DNA of 64,000 bases from Arthrobacter_E sp041360795 (GCF_041360795.1 NZ_JBFUPW010000001.1:1488001-1552000); one strand, 5' to 3'; numbered from the stretch's first letter, positions 55,803-64,000 are shown. The notes: a model not told the origin generated them from the sequence alone. Translations and numbers: made by a program.

Positions 55803-56436
55803 GACCGCTCCTCACCCGCGCGCCGTCCTGGCCGAGCCAGCGGAGCGTGGCCCGCAGGATCTCGGGGACACTGCCGGCCTCGGCGAGCTCCGGCGAATCC
55901 TTGAGCGCCTTGTCGATGTTGGAGGAGGCGTCCTTCTCGCTCCAGCCGAGGCTCGTGAGCGCTGCGACGACCTGAGGCTTCCAGGCCTCTTCGCCGGACA
56001 CCGGCAGCAGCGGCGTCCCGGGGGAACCGGTCCCGTGCGGCACCAGCTTGCCCTTGAGTTCGAGCACGATCCGTCCGGCCACTTTCGGCCCGATGCCGGG
56101 AACCGTCGTGAAGGCCTTGCTGTCCTCGCCGTGGGCCGCCACGCGGATCGCCTCGGGGTCCAGCACGGCGAGGACCGCCAGCGCCAGCCGCGGCCCCACG
56201 CCGCTCACAGTGAGCAGGGTCTCGAAGACCTCGCGCTCGTCGTCGTCGGCGAAACCGAACAGCGTCAGGGAGTCCTCCCGCACGATCAGCGCGGTGCTGA
56301 CCCGCGCTTCCTCACCGAGACGCAGGGCGGACAGGGTCTGCGGCGTGGCCTGCACGGCCATCCCCACCCCTCCGACCTCCAGGACTGCGCTGGAGAGCCC
56401 CAGATGCGTCACGGTTCCACGGAGCGAGCTGATCAC
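55795..56436 (-). CDS. ruvA: Holliday junction DNA-binding protein RuvA
   Basis: Tetramer that holds the Holliday junction and loads RuvB. The 213-residue protein has the N-terminal OB-fold (MISSLRGTVTHLGLSSAVLE), two helix-hairpin-helix motifs (TVSGVGPRLALAVL and TVPGIGPKVAGRIVLEL), a flexible linker and the C-terminal RuvB-binding helices (ALTSLGWSEKDASS). The GTG at 56436 follows GAGGGG. A LexA-type box lies 28 bases upstream. Confidence 0.96.
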   Translation of the reverse strand: MISSLRGTVTHLGLSSAVLEVGGVGMAVQATPQTLSALRLGEEARVSTALIVREDSLTLFGFADDDEREVFETLLTVSGVGPRLALAVLAVLDPEAIRVAAHGEDSKAFTTVPGIGPKVAGRIVLELKGKLVPHGTGSPGTPLLPVSGEEAWKPQVVAALTSLGWSEKDASSNIDKALKDSPELAEAGSVPEILRATLRWLGQDGARVRSGRG

Positions 56437-56463
56437 GGCGACCCCTCAGTAAGTTTGTGCCAT

Positions 56464-56479
56464 TCGAACATTTCTACGA
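56464..56479 (-). promoter_or_regulatory. SOS (LexA) box upstream of ruvAB
   Basis: TCGAACATTTCTACGA (written on the plus strand) matches the Gram-positive/actinobacterial LexA consensus TCGAAC-N4-GTTCGA at 10 of 12 defined bases. It lies in the 68-base gap between ruvC and ruvA, just downstream of a possible -35 (TTGCTA on the minus strand), where LexA would block transcription of ruvAB. The site is seen; SOS control is inferred from the match and from known SOS control of ruv genes. Confidence 0.65.
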
Positions 56480-56504
56480 ATAGGCTAGCAAGACGATCCC
56501 CGGG

Positions 56505-57083
56505 TCAGCGACCGCGCCGCGCCCGGGCCTCGGCTTCGGCCCAGGCCTTCTGCGCCGGGGTGAGCGACGCGTGACCGGGCGCCGAGGTGGCGACGGCGGC
56601 GCCGCTGCCGGCACGCCATGCGTGGGTGATGGCCAGCGCCAGCGCGTCGGCGGCATCGGCGGGCCGGGGGGCCACCTCCAGCCGGAGGATCTTGGTCACC
56701 ATGCGGGTGACCGCTTCCTTGTCGGCCCGGCCGCTGCCGGTCACGGCGGCCTTGACCTCCGACGGCGTGTGGAGGGCCACCGCGATGCCGCGCCGGGCGG
56801 CCGCGGCGATGACCACGCCGGACACCTGGGCCACGCCCATCACGGTGCTGACGTTCTGCTGCGAGAACACCCGTTCCACCGCGACCACGTGCGGCTCATG
56901 GCGGTCCAGCCACTCGTCGATCGCGTTGGCGATCACGAGCAGCCGCTGATCCAGCGGCTGCTCGGCCGCCGTGCCGACGACTCCGACGGCCACCATGGTG
57001 GCGCGGCGGTCGCCGGCGACGTCCACGACCCCCAGGCCGCACCGCGTGAGTCCCGGGTCGACCCCGAGAACCCGCAGGCTCAC
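56505..57083 (-). CDS. ruvC: Holliday junction resolvase RuvC
   Basis: Endonuclease that cuts Holliday junctions symmetrically. The 192-residue protein has the RNase H-like fold with acidic metal ligands in LGVDPGLTRCG, VVAVERVFSQQNVSTVMGVAQ (in part) and the C-terminal PADAADALALAITH. The GTG at 57083 starts 28 bases after yebC. The C-terminal tail is Arg/Ala-rich. Part of yebC-ruvC-ruvA-ruvB. Confidence 0.96.
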   Translation of the reverse strand: MSLRVLGVDPGLTRCGLGVVDVAGDRRATMVAVGVVGTAAEQPLDQRLLVIANAIDEWLDRHEPHVVAVERVFSQQNVSTVMGVAQVSGVVIAAAARRGIAVALHTPSEVKAAVTGSGRADKEAVTRMVTKILRLEVAPRPADAADALALAITHAWRAGSGAAVATSAPGHASLTPAQKAWAEAEARARRGR

Positions 57084-57111
57084 GGCAGGAGCCCTTTCAC
57101 CGGGACGATGA

Positions 57112-57867
57112 CTACTCGGCCTCGAGCTGGGCCTGGACCTCTTCGCTCAGATCAGCGTTGGTGTAGACGTTCTGGACGTCGTCCAGCTCTTCCAGCGCGT
57201 CCACGAGCTTGAGGAACTTCTTGGCGCCGTCCAGGTCGAGGTCGACCTGCATGGACGGAAGGAACTCGGCCTCATCGGTCTCGTACTCGATGCCGGCCTC
57301 GTTCAGCGCGTCGCGGATGGCCTGCAGATCGCCCGGCTCGGAGTGGATCTCCCAGTTCTCGCCCTGGTCCTTGACCTCGTCGGCGCCGGCGTCGAGCACG
57401 ACCATGAGCAGGTCGTCCTCACTCAGGCCGTTCTTCGGCAGACTGACCACGCCGCGGCGGGTGAAGAGGTACGCCACCGAACCCGGGTCGGCCACGGTGC
57501 CGCCGTTGCGGGTGATGGCCAGGCGCACCTCGGAGGCGGCACGGTTCTTGTTGTCCGTGAGGCACTCGATCAGCAGCGCGGAACCCTGCGGGCCACGTGC
57601 TTCGTACATGATCTCGGTGTAGTCGACGACTTCACCGGTCAGACCGGCGCCGCGCTTGATGGCGCGGTCGATGTTGTCATTGGGGACCGAGTTCTTCTTG
57701 GCCTTGGACACGGCCAGGTCGAGCGCCGGGTTGCCGGAGAGGTCCGGTCCGCCCATCCGCGACGCGACCTCGATGTTCTTGATGAACTTGGCGAACGCCT
57801 TGGCACGCCTGCCGTCGATCACGGCCTTCTTGTGCTTGGTGGTAGCCCATTTGGAGTGACCCGACAT
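57112..57867 (-). CDS. yebC: YebC/PmpR-family transcriptional regulatory protein
   Basis: A 251-residue member of the YebC/TACO1 family, beginning MSGHSKWATTKHKKAVIDGR, with the characteristic PNDNIDRAIKRGAG and EVRLAITRNGG segments. Members have been described as transcription regulators and as factors relieving ribosome stalling at prolines. Acidic residues dominate the C-terminus. It lies two bases after pdxT and upstream of ruvC, the usual position in actinobacteria. Confidence 0.94.
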   Translation of the reverse strand: MSGHSKWATTKHKKAVIDGRRAKAFAKFIKNIEVASRMGGPDLSGNPALDLAVSKAKKNSVPNDNIDRAIKRGAGLTGEVVDYTEIMYEARGPQGSALLIECLTDNKNRAASEVRLAITRNGGTVADPGSVAYLFTRRGVVSLPKNGLSEDDLLMVVLDAGADEVKDQGENWEIHSEPGDLQAIRDALNEAGIEYETDEAEFLPSMQVDLDLDGAKKFLKLVDALEELDDVQNVYTNADLSEEVQAQLEAE

Positions 57868-57869
57868 GC

Positions 57870-58556
57870 CTACGCTTCTCCTTTGATCATCCGGATGAAC
57901 AGTTCGTGAACGCGCAGCTCCCCCGTCACTTCGGGATGGAACGACGTGGCGAGCAGGTTGCCCGAGCGAACCGCAACAATTCTAGCCCGTGAATCGAGTG
58001 TCGCCGCGGACGGCATCTCGTCAGGGTGCAACTGGGCCAGGACCTCGACGCCCTCGCCGACCGACTCGACCCAGGGACCCCGGATGAAGACCGCGTGAAC
58101 GGGAGCCACGCCGTCGCCGTCGCGCCCGGCCGAGAACTCGAGGCCGCCGAAGTCCACATCGACTTCGAAGGACTCGCGCTGACGCCCGAAGGCGTTGCGG
58201 CGCACCGTCATGTCGATGCCGCCGAAGGTCTGCTGGGGATTCCCGTCGAGGTCCAGGGTCGGATCCTCGATCCGGTCGGCCAGGAGGATCATCCCAGCGC
58301 AGGAACCGTACACCGGGAGCCCCGCGGCGATCCGCTCGCGGAGGGGCTCGGACAGCTCGAAAGCGCGGGCCAGCTTGTCGATCGCCGTCGACTCACCGCC
58401 GGGGATCACGAGGCCGTCGACGCCGGCCAGCTCGGCCGGGCGGCGCACGGGAACGGCGCGGCCGCCCACCTCGTGGACGGCCTTCAGGTGTTCTCGGAAG
58501 TCGCCCTGCAGGGCGAGCACGCCCACCAAGGGGGCGTCGGAGGGAGGAATTCGCAC
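57870..58556 (-). CDS. pdxT: Pyridoxal 5'-phosphate synthase, glutaminase subunit
   Basis: Releases ammonia from glutamine for the PdxS synthase in the DXP-independent vitamin B6 route. The 228-residue protein has VGVLALQGDFREH, VDGLVIPGGESTA, the nucleophile Cys86 in YGSCAGMI and the His-Glu pair in SFHPEVTGE. The start is the GTG at 58556: TACACT lies 6 bases upstream, so the mRNA is probably leaderless. PdxS, usually directly upstream, is not here; the next gene upstream is divergent asnB. Confidence 0.94.
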   Translation of the reverse strand: MRIPPSDAPLVGVLALQGDFREHLKAVHEVGGRAVPVRRPAELAGVDGLVIPGGESTAIDKLARAFELSEPLRERIAAGLPVYGSCAGMILLADRIEDPTLDLDGNPQQTFGGIDMTVRRNAFGRQRESFEVDVDFGGLEFSAGRDGDGVAPVHAVFIRGPWVESVGEGVEVLAQLHPDEMPSAATLDSRARIVAVRSGNLLATSFHPEVTGELRVHELFIRMIKGEA

Positions 58557-58562
58557 CTTGAC

Positions 58563-58568
58563 AGTGTA
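58563..58568 (-). promoter_or_regulatory. -10 element of pdxT, leaderless arrangement
   Basis: TACACT with exactly 6 bases to the pdxT GTG and no Shine-Dalgarno in between. It lies in the 133-base divergent gap shared with asnB; on the other strand TAGCAT and TTATCT are possible but weak -10 candidates for asnB. Confidence 0.5.
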
Positions 58569-58689
58569 ATCAGCCGGGACGTCGCGGCCGTTCCGTGTGA
58601 CGCCCGCGACCCTTCTATGCTCCCCGGACGGGGGCCGCCCACCCAGTAGCATTGGTCAGGACCTGTTATCTATCGAAGAGGTGCGCAGT

Positions 58690-61368
58690 ATGTGCGGAAT
58701 CGCCGGTTACCACGGCTTTGGGGAGAACGAGGAGATGCTCAAGGCCATGAGCGCCTGCATCGTTCACCGTGGCCCCGATGGTGAGGGGTACTTCACCGAG
58801 GCGAATGTGGGACTCGCGCACCGCCGTTTGTCCATCATCGACGTCGCGCACGGCCAGGAGCCGATGATCAGCGCCGACGGCGACTTCGTCCTCGTCTACA
58901 ACGGCGAGGTCTACAACTACCTCGAGCTGCGCGCCGAGCTGGAGGCCCTGGGCCGCACGTTCCGCACCCAGTCGGACACCGAGGTCGTCCTGCAGTCCTA
59001 CGAGGAGTGGGGCACCGAAGCGTTCGACCGTTTCAACGGCATGTTCGGTCTCGCCATCCTGGACAAGAAGCGCAACGTCACCGTGCTGGCCCGCGACCAC
59101 TTCGGCATCAAGCCGGTGTACTGGGCGAACGCCGGGACCGAGGACGAGCCCCGCGTGATCTTCGCCTCCGAGATCCGCCCGATCCTGGCCACCGGCCACA
59201 TCGAGGCCGCGCCCAACGAGCGCATCCTCTACCGCTACCTGCAGTACCGGATCCACGACGACACCGCCGAGACCTTCTTCGCCGGCGTCAACAAGCTGCT
59301 CCCCGGCGAGATGATGACCATCGACAACGCCACGGGCCGCTTCACCATCGAGAGCTTCACGCGGCTGCGCCAGGAGCTCGAGGAGCTTTCGAGCGTCAAC
59401 CGCCCGTACACGCCCGAGGTCACCGAGGAATACCGCCAGCGGTTCACCGAGGCCATCCGGATGCGCCTCAAGTCCGAGGTCCCCGTGGGCTCCGCCCTCT
59501 CCGGCGGCCTCGACTCCTCCGCCGTCGTCGTGACCATCAACAAACTGATGCAGGAACACGCGGACGCGGTCGACTCGATCGGCCCCAAGCAGAACACCTT
59601 CAGCGCGGTCTTCCCCAACTCGATCAATGACGAGGAGGCCTACGCGGACGCCGCCATCGCCAAGTGCAGCGGCAACATCGAGGCCCACAAGATCCTCCCG
59701 ACGGCCGAGGGCTTCGCGGCGGACCTCGAGGACTTCGTCCGCACCATGGAGGAGCCCATCATCTCCTCCGGACCGTACGCCCAGTACTGCGTCATGAAGG
59801 AAGCCAGCAAGCACGTCACCGTGCTGCTCGACGGCCAAGGCGCCGACGAGATGATGGCCGGCTACATCCCGTACTACTTCGCATACCTGCGCCAGCTGCA
59901 GAAGGCCGGCGACTACCGGAAGCTCCTCAAGGAAGCCGGCCAGTCCCTGGACATCTTCTACCGCCTGGGCCGCTTCCGTCTGAAGTCCAAGCTCACCGCC
60001 AAGAAGCGCGTGACCATGGGCCAGCTCCTCAACAAGGAGTTCACCTCCGGGTACCGTGGCGAGAAGTTCGGCAACGTGCCGGACAACATGAAGGCCCGTC
60101 TCATCGACGACCTCTTCCACAAGTCGCTGCCCTCGCTGCTCCGCTACGAGGACAAGAACACCATGCGCTTCTCCCTGGAGGGCCGCGTGCCCTTCCTGGA
60201 CAAGGAAGTGGTGAAGTTCCTCTTCAGCCTGTCCGATGAGGCCATCATCAAGGGCGGCTGGAACAAGCGGATCCTCCGGGACGCCACCCGCGGGCTGCTT
60301 CCCGAGAAGATCAGCAACCGCCGCAACAAGATCGGCTTCACCACCCCCGAGGTGGAGTGGTTCCGCATCATGAACGAGCGGATCTACAAGATCTTCATGT
60401 CGAACTCCTTCTACAACCGTCCGTACTGGAACCGTGAAGCGGTCCTGACCGCGTTCGAGGAGTACCTCAACGACAAGAACGACGCCGACACCATGGTGTT
60501 CTGGCGCCTCATGAACGTCGAGCTGTGGTTCCGTGAGTTCATCGACAAGAACGAGACCCCTGCGGACGTGAAGCTCAACAAGAGCGACTACGAGCCGAAC
60601 CCAGGCAAGGAGCTCGGCATCGAGTCGGCCGGCGCCACGTTCCTCCGCTTCCCGCTCCAGACCGAGGTGTTCGCCAAGGACACCGAGCTGGCTCCCGCGG
60701 TGACCCAGTACCCGGCCCGCTTCTTCGACGGTCTGGAAGGCGCCCCGGCGGACGTCCGGGATGCCATCGAGAGCGCACGCCAGGACGGCCGGAAGTGGTA
60801 CCTGCTGGTGAGCGAGAAGATCGTCGCCATCACGCAGGGCCGTTCCTTCCCAGTCTGGGAGATCAAGGTGACTCCTGCCGCCCGCGTGCTGAGCAAGTTC
60901 GTCACCCGCACGCCCGCCGGCATCGGCCTGGGCAGCCCCTGGTCCATGCAGATCGCCATCAACGAGGTCGGCCTGCCGCTCATCGCCAAGGCCGCCGCGG
61001 CGTCCGTGGTGGGCAAGTTCCAGGGCAAGAGCGGCGTCTTCTACGACGTGGTCGGCAACAACATCAATGCCATCGACGGCGCGACCCCGTACAGCCTGGG
61101 CGCGGCGAGCAACTCCGTGAAGCTCGCTCCGAAGGATCCCGAGGGCGTGGCACGTGCGCTGAGCGCCGAGATCCGCGCGACCCTGCCCGACGAGGCGGTG
61201 GAGAACTTCGGCGGCGTGGCCATCATGGACGCCAACGACCTGGGCGTCGTGGTCATGGGCCACGACACCGCGCTCCCGACCGAGACGATCGCGGGGATGT
61301 TCAAGGACAACCCGCAGGGACAGGGCGCCCAGGCGACCCCGATGTCTCTCGTGGTGACGCAGGCCTGA
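58690..61368 (+). CDS. asnB: Glutamine-dependent asparagine synthetase fused to a CofE-like domain
   Basis: An 892-residue fusion in one uninterrupted frame. Residues 1-622 are a complete AsnB-type amidotransferase: Cys2 nucleophile (MCGIAG), RRLSIID, NGEVYN, the ATP-binding SGGLDSS at 271-277, and DGQGADEMMAGY. Residues 646-892 do not belong to AsnB. They match, in order, motifs of F420-0:gamma-glutamyl ligase (CofE-like) proteins: WYLLVSEKIVAITQGR (703-718), GIGLGSPWSMQIAI, NINAIDGATPY (791-801), KLAPKDPEGVARAL, VAIMDANDLG (843-852), and a shortened end. The ATG at 58690 follows GAAGAGG. The product may be an amide other than free asparagine. Confidence 0.88.
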   Translation: MCGIAGYHGFGENEEMLKAMSACIVHRGPDGEGYFTEANVGLAHRRLSIIDVAHGQEPMISADGDFVLVYNGEVYNYLELRAELEALGRTFRTQSDTEVVLQSYEEWGTEAFDRFNGMFGLAILDKKRNVTVLARDHFGIKPVYWANAGTEDEPRVIFASEIRPILATGHIEAAPNERILYRYLQYRIHDDTAETFFAGVNKLLPGEMMTIDNATGRFTIESFTRLRQELEELSSVNRPYTPEVTEEYRQRFTEAIRMRLKSEVPVGSALSGGLDSSAVVVTINKLMQEHADAVDSIGPKQNTFSAVFPNSINDEEAYADAAIAKCSGNIEAHKILPTAEGFAADLEDFVRTMEEPIISSGPYAQYCVMKEASKHVTVLLDGQGADEMMAGYIPYYFAYLRQLQKAGDYRKLLKEAGQSLDIFYRLGRFRLKSKLTAKKRVTMGQLLNKEFTSGYRGEKFGNVPDNMKARLIDDLFHKSLPSLLRYEDKNTMRFSLEGRVPFLDKEVVKFLFSLSDEAIIKGGWNKRILRDATRGLLPEKISNRRNKIGFTTPEVEWFRIMNERIYKIFMSNSFYNRPYWNREAVLTAFEEYLNDKNDADTMVFWRLMNVELWFREFIDKNETPADVKLNKSDYEPNPGKELGIESAGATFLRFPLQTEVFAKDTELAPAVTQYPARFFDGLEGAPADVRDAIESARQDGRKWYLLVSEKIVAITQGRSFPVWEIKVTPAARVLSKFVTRTPAGIGLGSPWSMQIAINEVGLPLIAKAAAASVVGKFQGKSGVFYDVVGNNINAIDGATPYSLGAASNSVKLAPKDPEGVARALSAEIRATLPDEAVENFGGVAIMDANDLGVVVMGHDTALPTETIAGMFKDNPQGQGAQATPMSLVVTQA

Positions 61369-61386
61369 GCCAGGTCCCCGTCCCGC

Positions 61387-61425
61387 GAGGAGGCCCCCAC
61401 CGGATGTTCCGGTGGGGGCCTCCTC
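61387..61425. terminator. Bidirectional terminator between asnB and the FAD monooxygenase
   Basis: GAGGAGGCCCCCACCGG pairs over 17 bp with CCGGTGGGGGCCTCCTC around a 5-base loop (ATGTT). It serves the two converging genes; U-tracts are absent. Confidence 0.8.
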
Positions 61426-61443
61426 ACGTCGGGGTCCGGTTCG

Positions 61444-62556
61444 CTATACCCGACGACGGCGGTGGGCCACCTTCCCCATGAACCGCGAGGCGAGGAGGAC
61501 GCGCCCCGCCGAGCGGGCCCGCTGCGAGCTGTAGCGCTCGAGGAGCGCCACGGCGTCCTGCCCTTCCCCATCGGGTCCGTCTCCCCTGGCGCCGGCGACG
61601 AGGGCACACAGTGCCGCCGCGTCCTCGAACCCCGCCCCGGCGCCCTGCCCGAGGTCCGGTGTCATGGCGTGAGCGGCGTCGCCTGCCAGGGCCACCCGGC
61701 CCCGGTGAAACGCTCTGAGGGGCCGGGCGAGGTCGTGGATGTCATGGCGCAGGACGGCGTCGTCGGGTGTCGCGTCGATCAGCATGCCGACCGTGCGGTA
61801 CCAATCGGCGAACTCGCGGCTCACGGCGTCCTTCTCGGACATGAGGCCCCGGGACACCGCGGTCTCCCCCGCCGGTCGGCTCGCCACGGCGAACCAGTAC
61901 GCCCTGCCGTCCGCGAGGGGGACTGTGCCGAACCGGTGTTCCCCGGCCCAGTCCTCCCCCGCCGTGCCGTCCGTGTCCACAGGGACCGCCGTCACACCCC
62001 GCCAGGCGGTGTACCCGGCGTAGCGCAGGCCAGGGTCGAGCCCCAGTGCCGTCCGGGTGCGGCTGCGCAGGCCGTCCGCAGCGATCACCAGATCCCAGCC
62101 GTCGACGGTTCGGGTGCTGCCCGGAGCACCGCCTCCCCCGTCGACGGTGAGGCGCGCGCGGCGGAGGCGGTCGCCGTCGTCGGCCACCGAGGCGGCGACG
62201 CGCCAGTGGAAGGTGACGTCAGGGCACGACTCCAGCAGGAATTCGCGGAGGTCATTGCGATGGAACATGCGGACGCCGTGGTCGCGCGGGGCGGGTGCGG
62301 AGAACCTGATGCGCCCGTCGCGTCGGCGCATCGCGGTGCGGATCCCCGCAGGCGGGCCGTGTGGAAGACGGTCGAAACCATCGCCCAGACCCAAGCGACG
62401 CATGGCCTTCCGGCTGTTCGGGAACAGTGAGATCCCTGCCCCGGCCGGAGACCCCTCGCCGGCCCGTTCGAAGACCTCCACCTGGGCCCCGTGGCGTGCC
62501 AATCCGGCGGCCGTGGCGAGACCGACCAGCCCGGCACCGATGATCGCGATGCGCAT
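61444..62556 (-). CDS. FAD-dependent monooxygenase
   Basis: A 370-residue flavoprotein of the class A (p-hydroxybenzoate hydroxylase-like) monooxygenases. The dinucleotide motif GAGLVGLATAAGLA is at the N-terminus, the DG motif in LVIAADGLRSRTRTALG in the middle, and the second FAD motif GRVALAGDAAHAMTP near the end. The ATG at 62556 has GAGGGG upstream. It is a single gene between converging asnB and diverging M3 peptidase. The substrate, probably aromatic, is unknown; no catabolic neighbours help. Confidence 0.9.
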   Translation of the reverse strand: MRIAIIGAGLVGLATAAGLARHGAQVEVFERAGEGSPAGAGISLFPNSRKAMRRLGLGDGFDRLPHGPPAGIRTAMRRRDGRIRFSAPAPRDHGVRMFHRNDLREFLLESCPDVTFHWRVAASVADDGDRLRRARLTVDGGGGAPGSTRTVDGWDLVIAADGLRSRTRTALGLDPGLRYAGYTAWRGVTAVPVDTDGTAGEDWAGEHRFGTVPLADGRAYWFAVASRPAGETAVSRGLMSEKDAVSREFADWYRTVGMLIDATPDDAVLRHDIHDLARPLRAFHRGRVALAGDAAHAMTPDLGQGAGAGFEDAAALCALVAGARGDGPDGEGQDAVALLERYSSQRARSAGRVLLASRFMGKVAHRRRRV

Positions 62557-62651
62557 TCAGCCCCTCCTCTTCCCGGCTCACCGGGTCCCCCCATGACTCT
62601 CCCGGCGCGCCAGCCTTGTGACACACGCCACGGCTGTGAAAGGGTCGTTTC

Positions 62652-64000
62652 ATGACCAATCCTCTTCTGCAGCCGAGCACGCTCCCGTACGGTCTGACGC
62701 CGTTCGCCGAGCTCACCACCGAAGACTACCGCGAGGCGATCCTCCAGGGTCTCAGCGAACACCGCGCCGAGGTCGAGGCCATCACCGGCAACGCCGACGC
62801 CCCTGACTTCCACAACACCGTCCTGGCGCTGGAATCCTCCGGCGACCTGCTGGAGCGCGCCGTCCGGGCCTTCCACACCGTCTCCGGCGCGGACAGCTCG
62901 CCGGAGCTCGACGCTCTGGAATCCGAGGTGACGCCCCTGCTTGCCGAGCACGAGGACGGGATCTACCTCAACCGCGCGCTGTTCGACCGCTTCGAAGCGG
63001 TCGACGCCGACGGCCTGGAGGGCGAGGACGCGCAGTTGCTCTCGGAGTACCTCCGCCGGTTCCGCCTGGCGGGCATCGGCCTCGAAGAGAGCCAGCAGGC
63101 ACGGCTCCGGGAGATCAACGCCCGCCTGTCCGCGCTCGGCACCGAATTCTCCCAGAAGGCCAAGGAGAGCGTGAACGCCGGAGCCCTCGTCGTGGACACC
63201 GAAGAGGCCCTCCGCGGCTTCGACGCCGAAGCCATCCGCTCCGCCGCCCAGTCCGCCGACGAAGCCGGACACTCCGGCAAGTTCCTCGTGCCGCTGATCC
63301 AGCCGAGCAGCCAGCCTGCGCTGTCCGTCCTGGAGGATCCGGGCACGCGCGCGCAGCTGCTCGCCAACTCGCTCGCCCGCGGCATTCAGCCGGGCGATCT
63401 GGATGTCCGGGAGAACATCCTGGAGCAGGCACGCCTCCGCGCCGAGAAGGCCGAGCTGCTGGGCTTCGCCAACTACGCGGAGCTCTCCGTGCAGGACCAG
63501 ACGGCGCCCGGGCTGGAACCTGTCCTCGAGATGCTGCACCGCATGGCGCCCGCGGCCCGCGCGAACGCCGAGCGTGAGGCGGAGGCGCTGGCGGCGTCGG
63601 CCGGTCATCCCATCGACGCCGCGGACTGGCAGTTCCACTCGGACCGGGTCCGCAATGAGCGGTTCCAGGTGGACGAGCAGGAGCTGCGCCCCTATTTCGA
63701 GCTCGACAGCGTGATCGAGAACGGCATCTTCCACGCTGCCGGCAAGCTCTTCGGCCTGACGTTCACCGAGCGGCCCGATCTCAAGGTCTACCACCCCGAT
63801 GTCCGCGCCTGGGAGGTCTTCGAGGAGGACGGCACTCCCTTGGGCCTGTTCCTCGGTGACTTCTTCACGCGTCCCTCCAAGCGCGGTGGCGCCTGGATGA
63901 ACTCCCTCGTGGAGCAGTCCAGCTTCGCCGGGACGTCGCCCGTGGTCTTCAACACCCTCAACATCGCCCGCCCCGCCGAAGGCGAGCCCGCGCTGCTGAC
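62652..64000 (+). CDS. M3-family peptidase, probably peptidyl-dipeptidase Dcp (N-terminal part)
   Basis: The first 449 residues of a zinc metallopeptidase cut by the right window edge; the HEFGH zinc site lies beyond it. The visible part shows the long helical M3A N-terminal region (PYGLTPFAELTTEDYREAIL, NTVLALESSGDLLERAVRAF), and later DVRAWEVFEEDGTPLGLFLG and the typical RPSKRGGAWMN that shortly precedes the active site in Dcp/OpdA proteins. The ATG at 62652 follows AAAGGG. Cytoplasmic; it would trim dipeptides or short peptides. OpdA is the main alternative. Confidence 0.9.
   Translation, partial: MTNPLLQPSTLPYGLTPFAELTTEDYREAILQGLSEHRAEVEAITGNADAPDFHNTVLALESSGDLLERAVRAFHTVSGADSSPELDALESEVTPLLAEHEDGIYLNRALFDRFEAVDADGLEGEDAQLLSEYLRRFRLAGIGLEESQQARLREINARLSALGTEFSQKAKESVNAGALVVDTEEALRGFDAEAIRSAAQSADEAGHSGKFLVPLIQPSSQPALSVLEDPGTRAQLLANSLARGIQPGDLDVRENILEQARLRAEKAELLGFANYAELSVQDQTAPGLEPVLEMLHRMAPAARANAEREAEALAASAGHPIDAADWQFHSDRVRNERFQVDEQELRPYFELDSVIENGIFHAAGKLFGLTFTERPDLKVYHPDVRAWEVFEEDGTPLGLFLGDFFTRPSKRGGAWMNSLVEQSSFAGTSPVVFNTLNIARPAEGEPALL

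Overview
This is 64 kb of high-GC actinobacterial chromosome, most likely from Micrococcaceae (Arthrobacter and relatives). That placement is an inference from several things: the uniformly GC-rich codon use, the many GTG starts, a helicase-dead PriA, a zinc-free ribosomal protein S4, an actinobacterial integration host factor, and the order of the pyr, aro and ruv/sec clusters. I see no tRNA, rRNA, CRISPR array, insertion sequence or prophage. Almost everything is core housekeeping, and most genes lie on the minus strand in long, tightly packed operons.

Layout, left to right. (1) 1-1282: the N-terminal part of leuS on the minus strand, cut by the window edge. It is preceded by an apparent leucine attenuator (leader peptide MHAILLLS followed by a terminator hairpin). 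(2) 1606-6786: a glycerol operon, glpD-glpF-glpK, with a divergent sugar-binding regulator. (3) 6835-9685: a plus-strand operon of an aldo/keto reductase, an alpha/beta hydrolase and a GT4 glycosyltransferase. (4) 9781-25297: a minus-strand run starting with pyrR-pyrB-pyrC-(PH-like membrane protein)-carA-carB-pyrF, then mihF-gmk-rpoZ-coaBC, metK (own leaderless promoter), priA and a GNAT protein. A PyrR RNA-binding hairpin precedes pyrR. (5) 25483-27069: a plus-strand PrsW-family membrane protease, separated from nusB by a perfect 21-bp hairpin. (6) 27192-39557: the minus-strand set rpsD, two small membrane-associated proteins, alaS-ruvX-mltG-aroE-aroC-aroK-aroB-TPR protein-efp-nusB. (7) 39756-45457: rarA, a GNAT protein, aspS and hisS. 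(8) 45620-48710: plus-strand cyclophilin, DUF349 protein and an AbiEi-like orphan. (9) 48785-58556: pdxT-yebC-ruvC-ruvA-ruvB-yajC-secD-secF-relA on the minus strand, with an SOS box in front of ruvA. (10) 58690-64000: an unusual asparagine synthetase fused to a CofE-like domain, an FAD monooxygenase, and the start of an M3 peptidase.

Together these genes cover UMP synthesis, the shikimate trunk to chorismate, aminoacyl-tRNA and ribosome supply, Sec-dependent export, Holliday-junction repair and the stringent response. The most unusual coding feature is the 892-residue AsnB/CofE-like fusion at 58690-61368. The most unusual regulatory feature is the leaderless leader-peptide attenuator of leuS. 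Several genes (leuS leader, metK, pdxT and perhaps others) show a -10 hexamer only 6-7 bases before the start codon, which points to leaderless transcripts.
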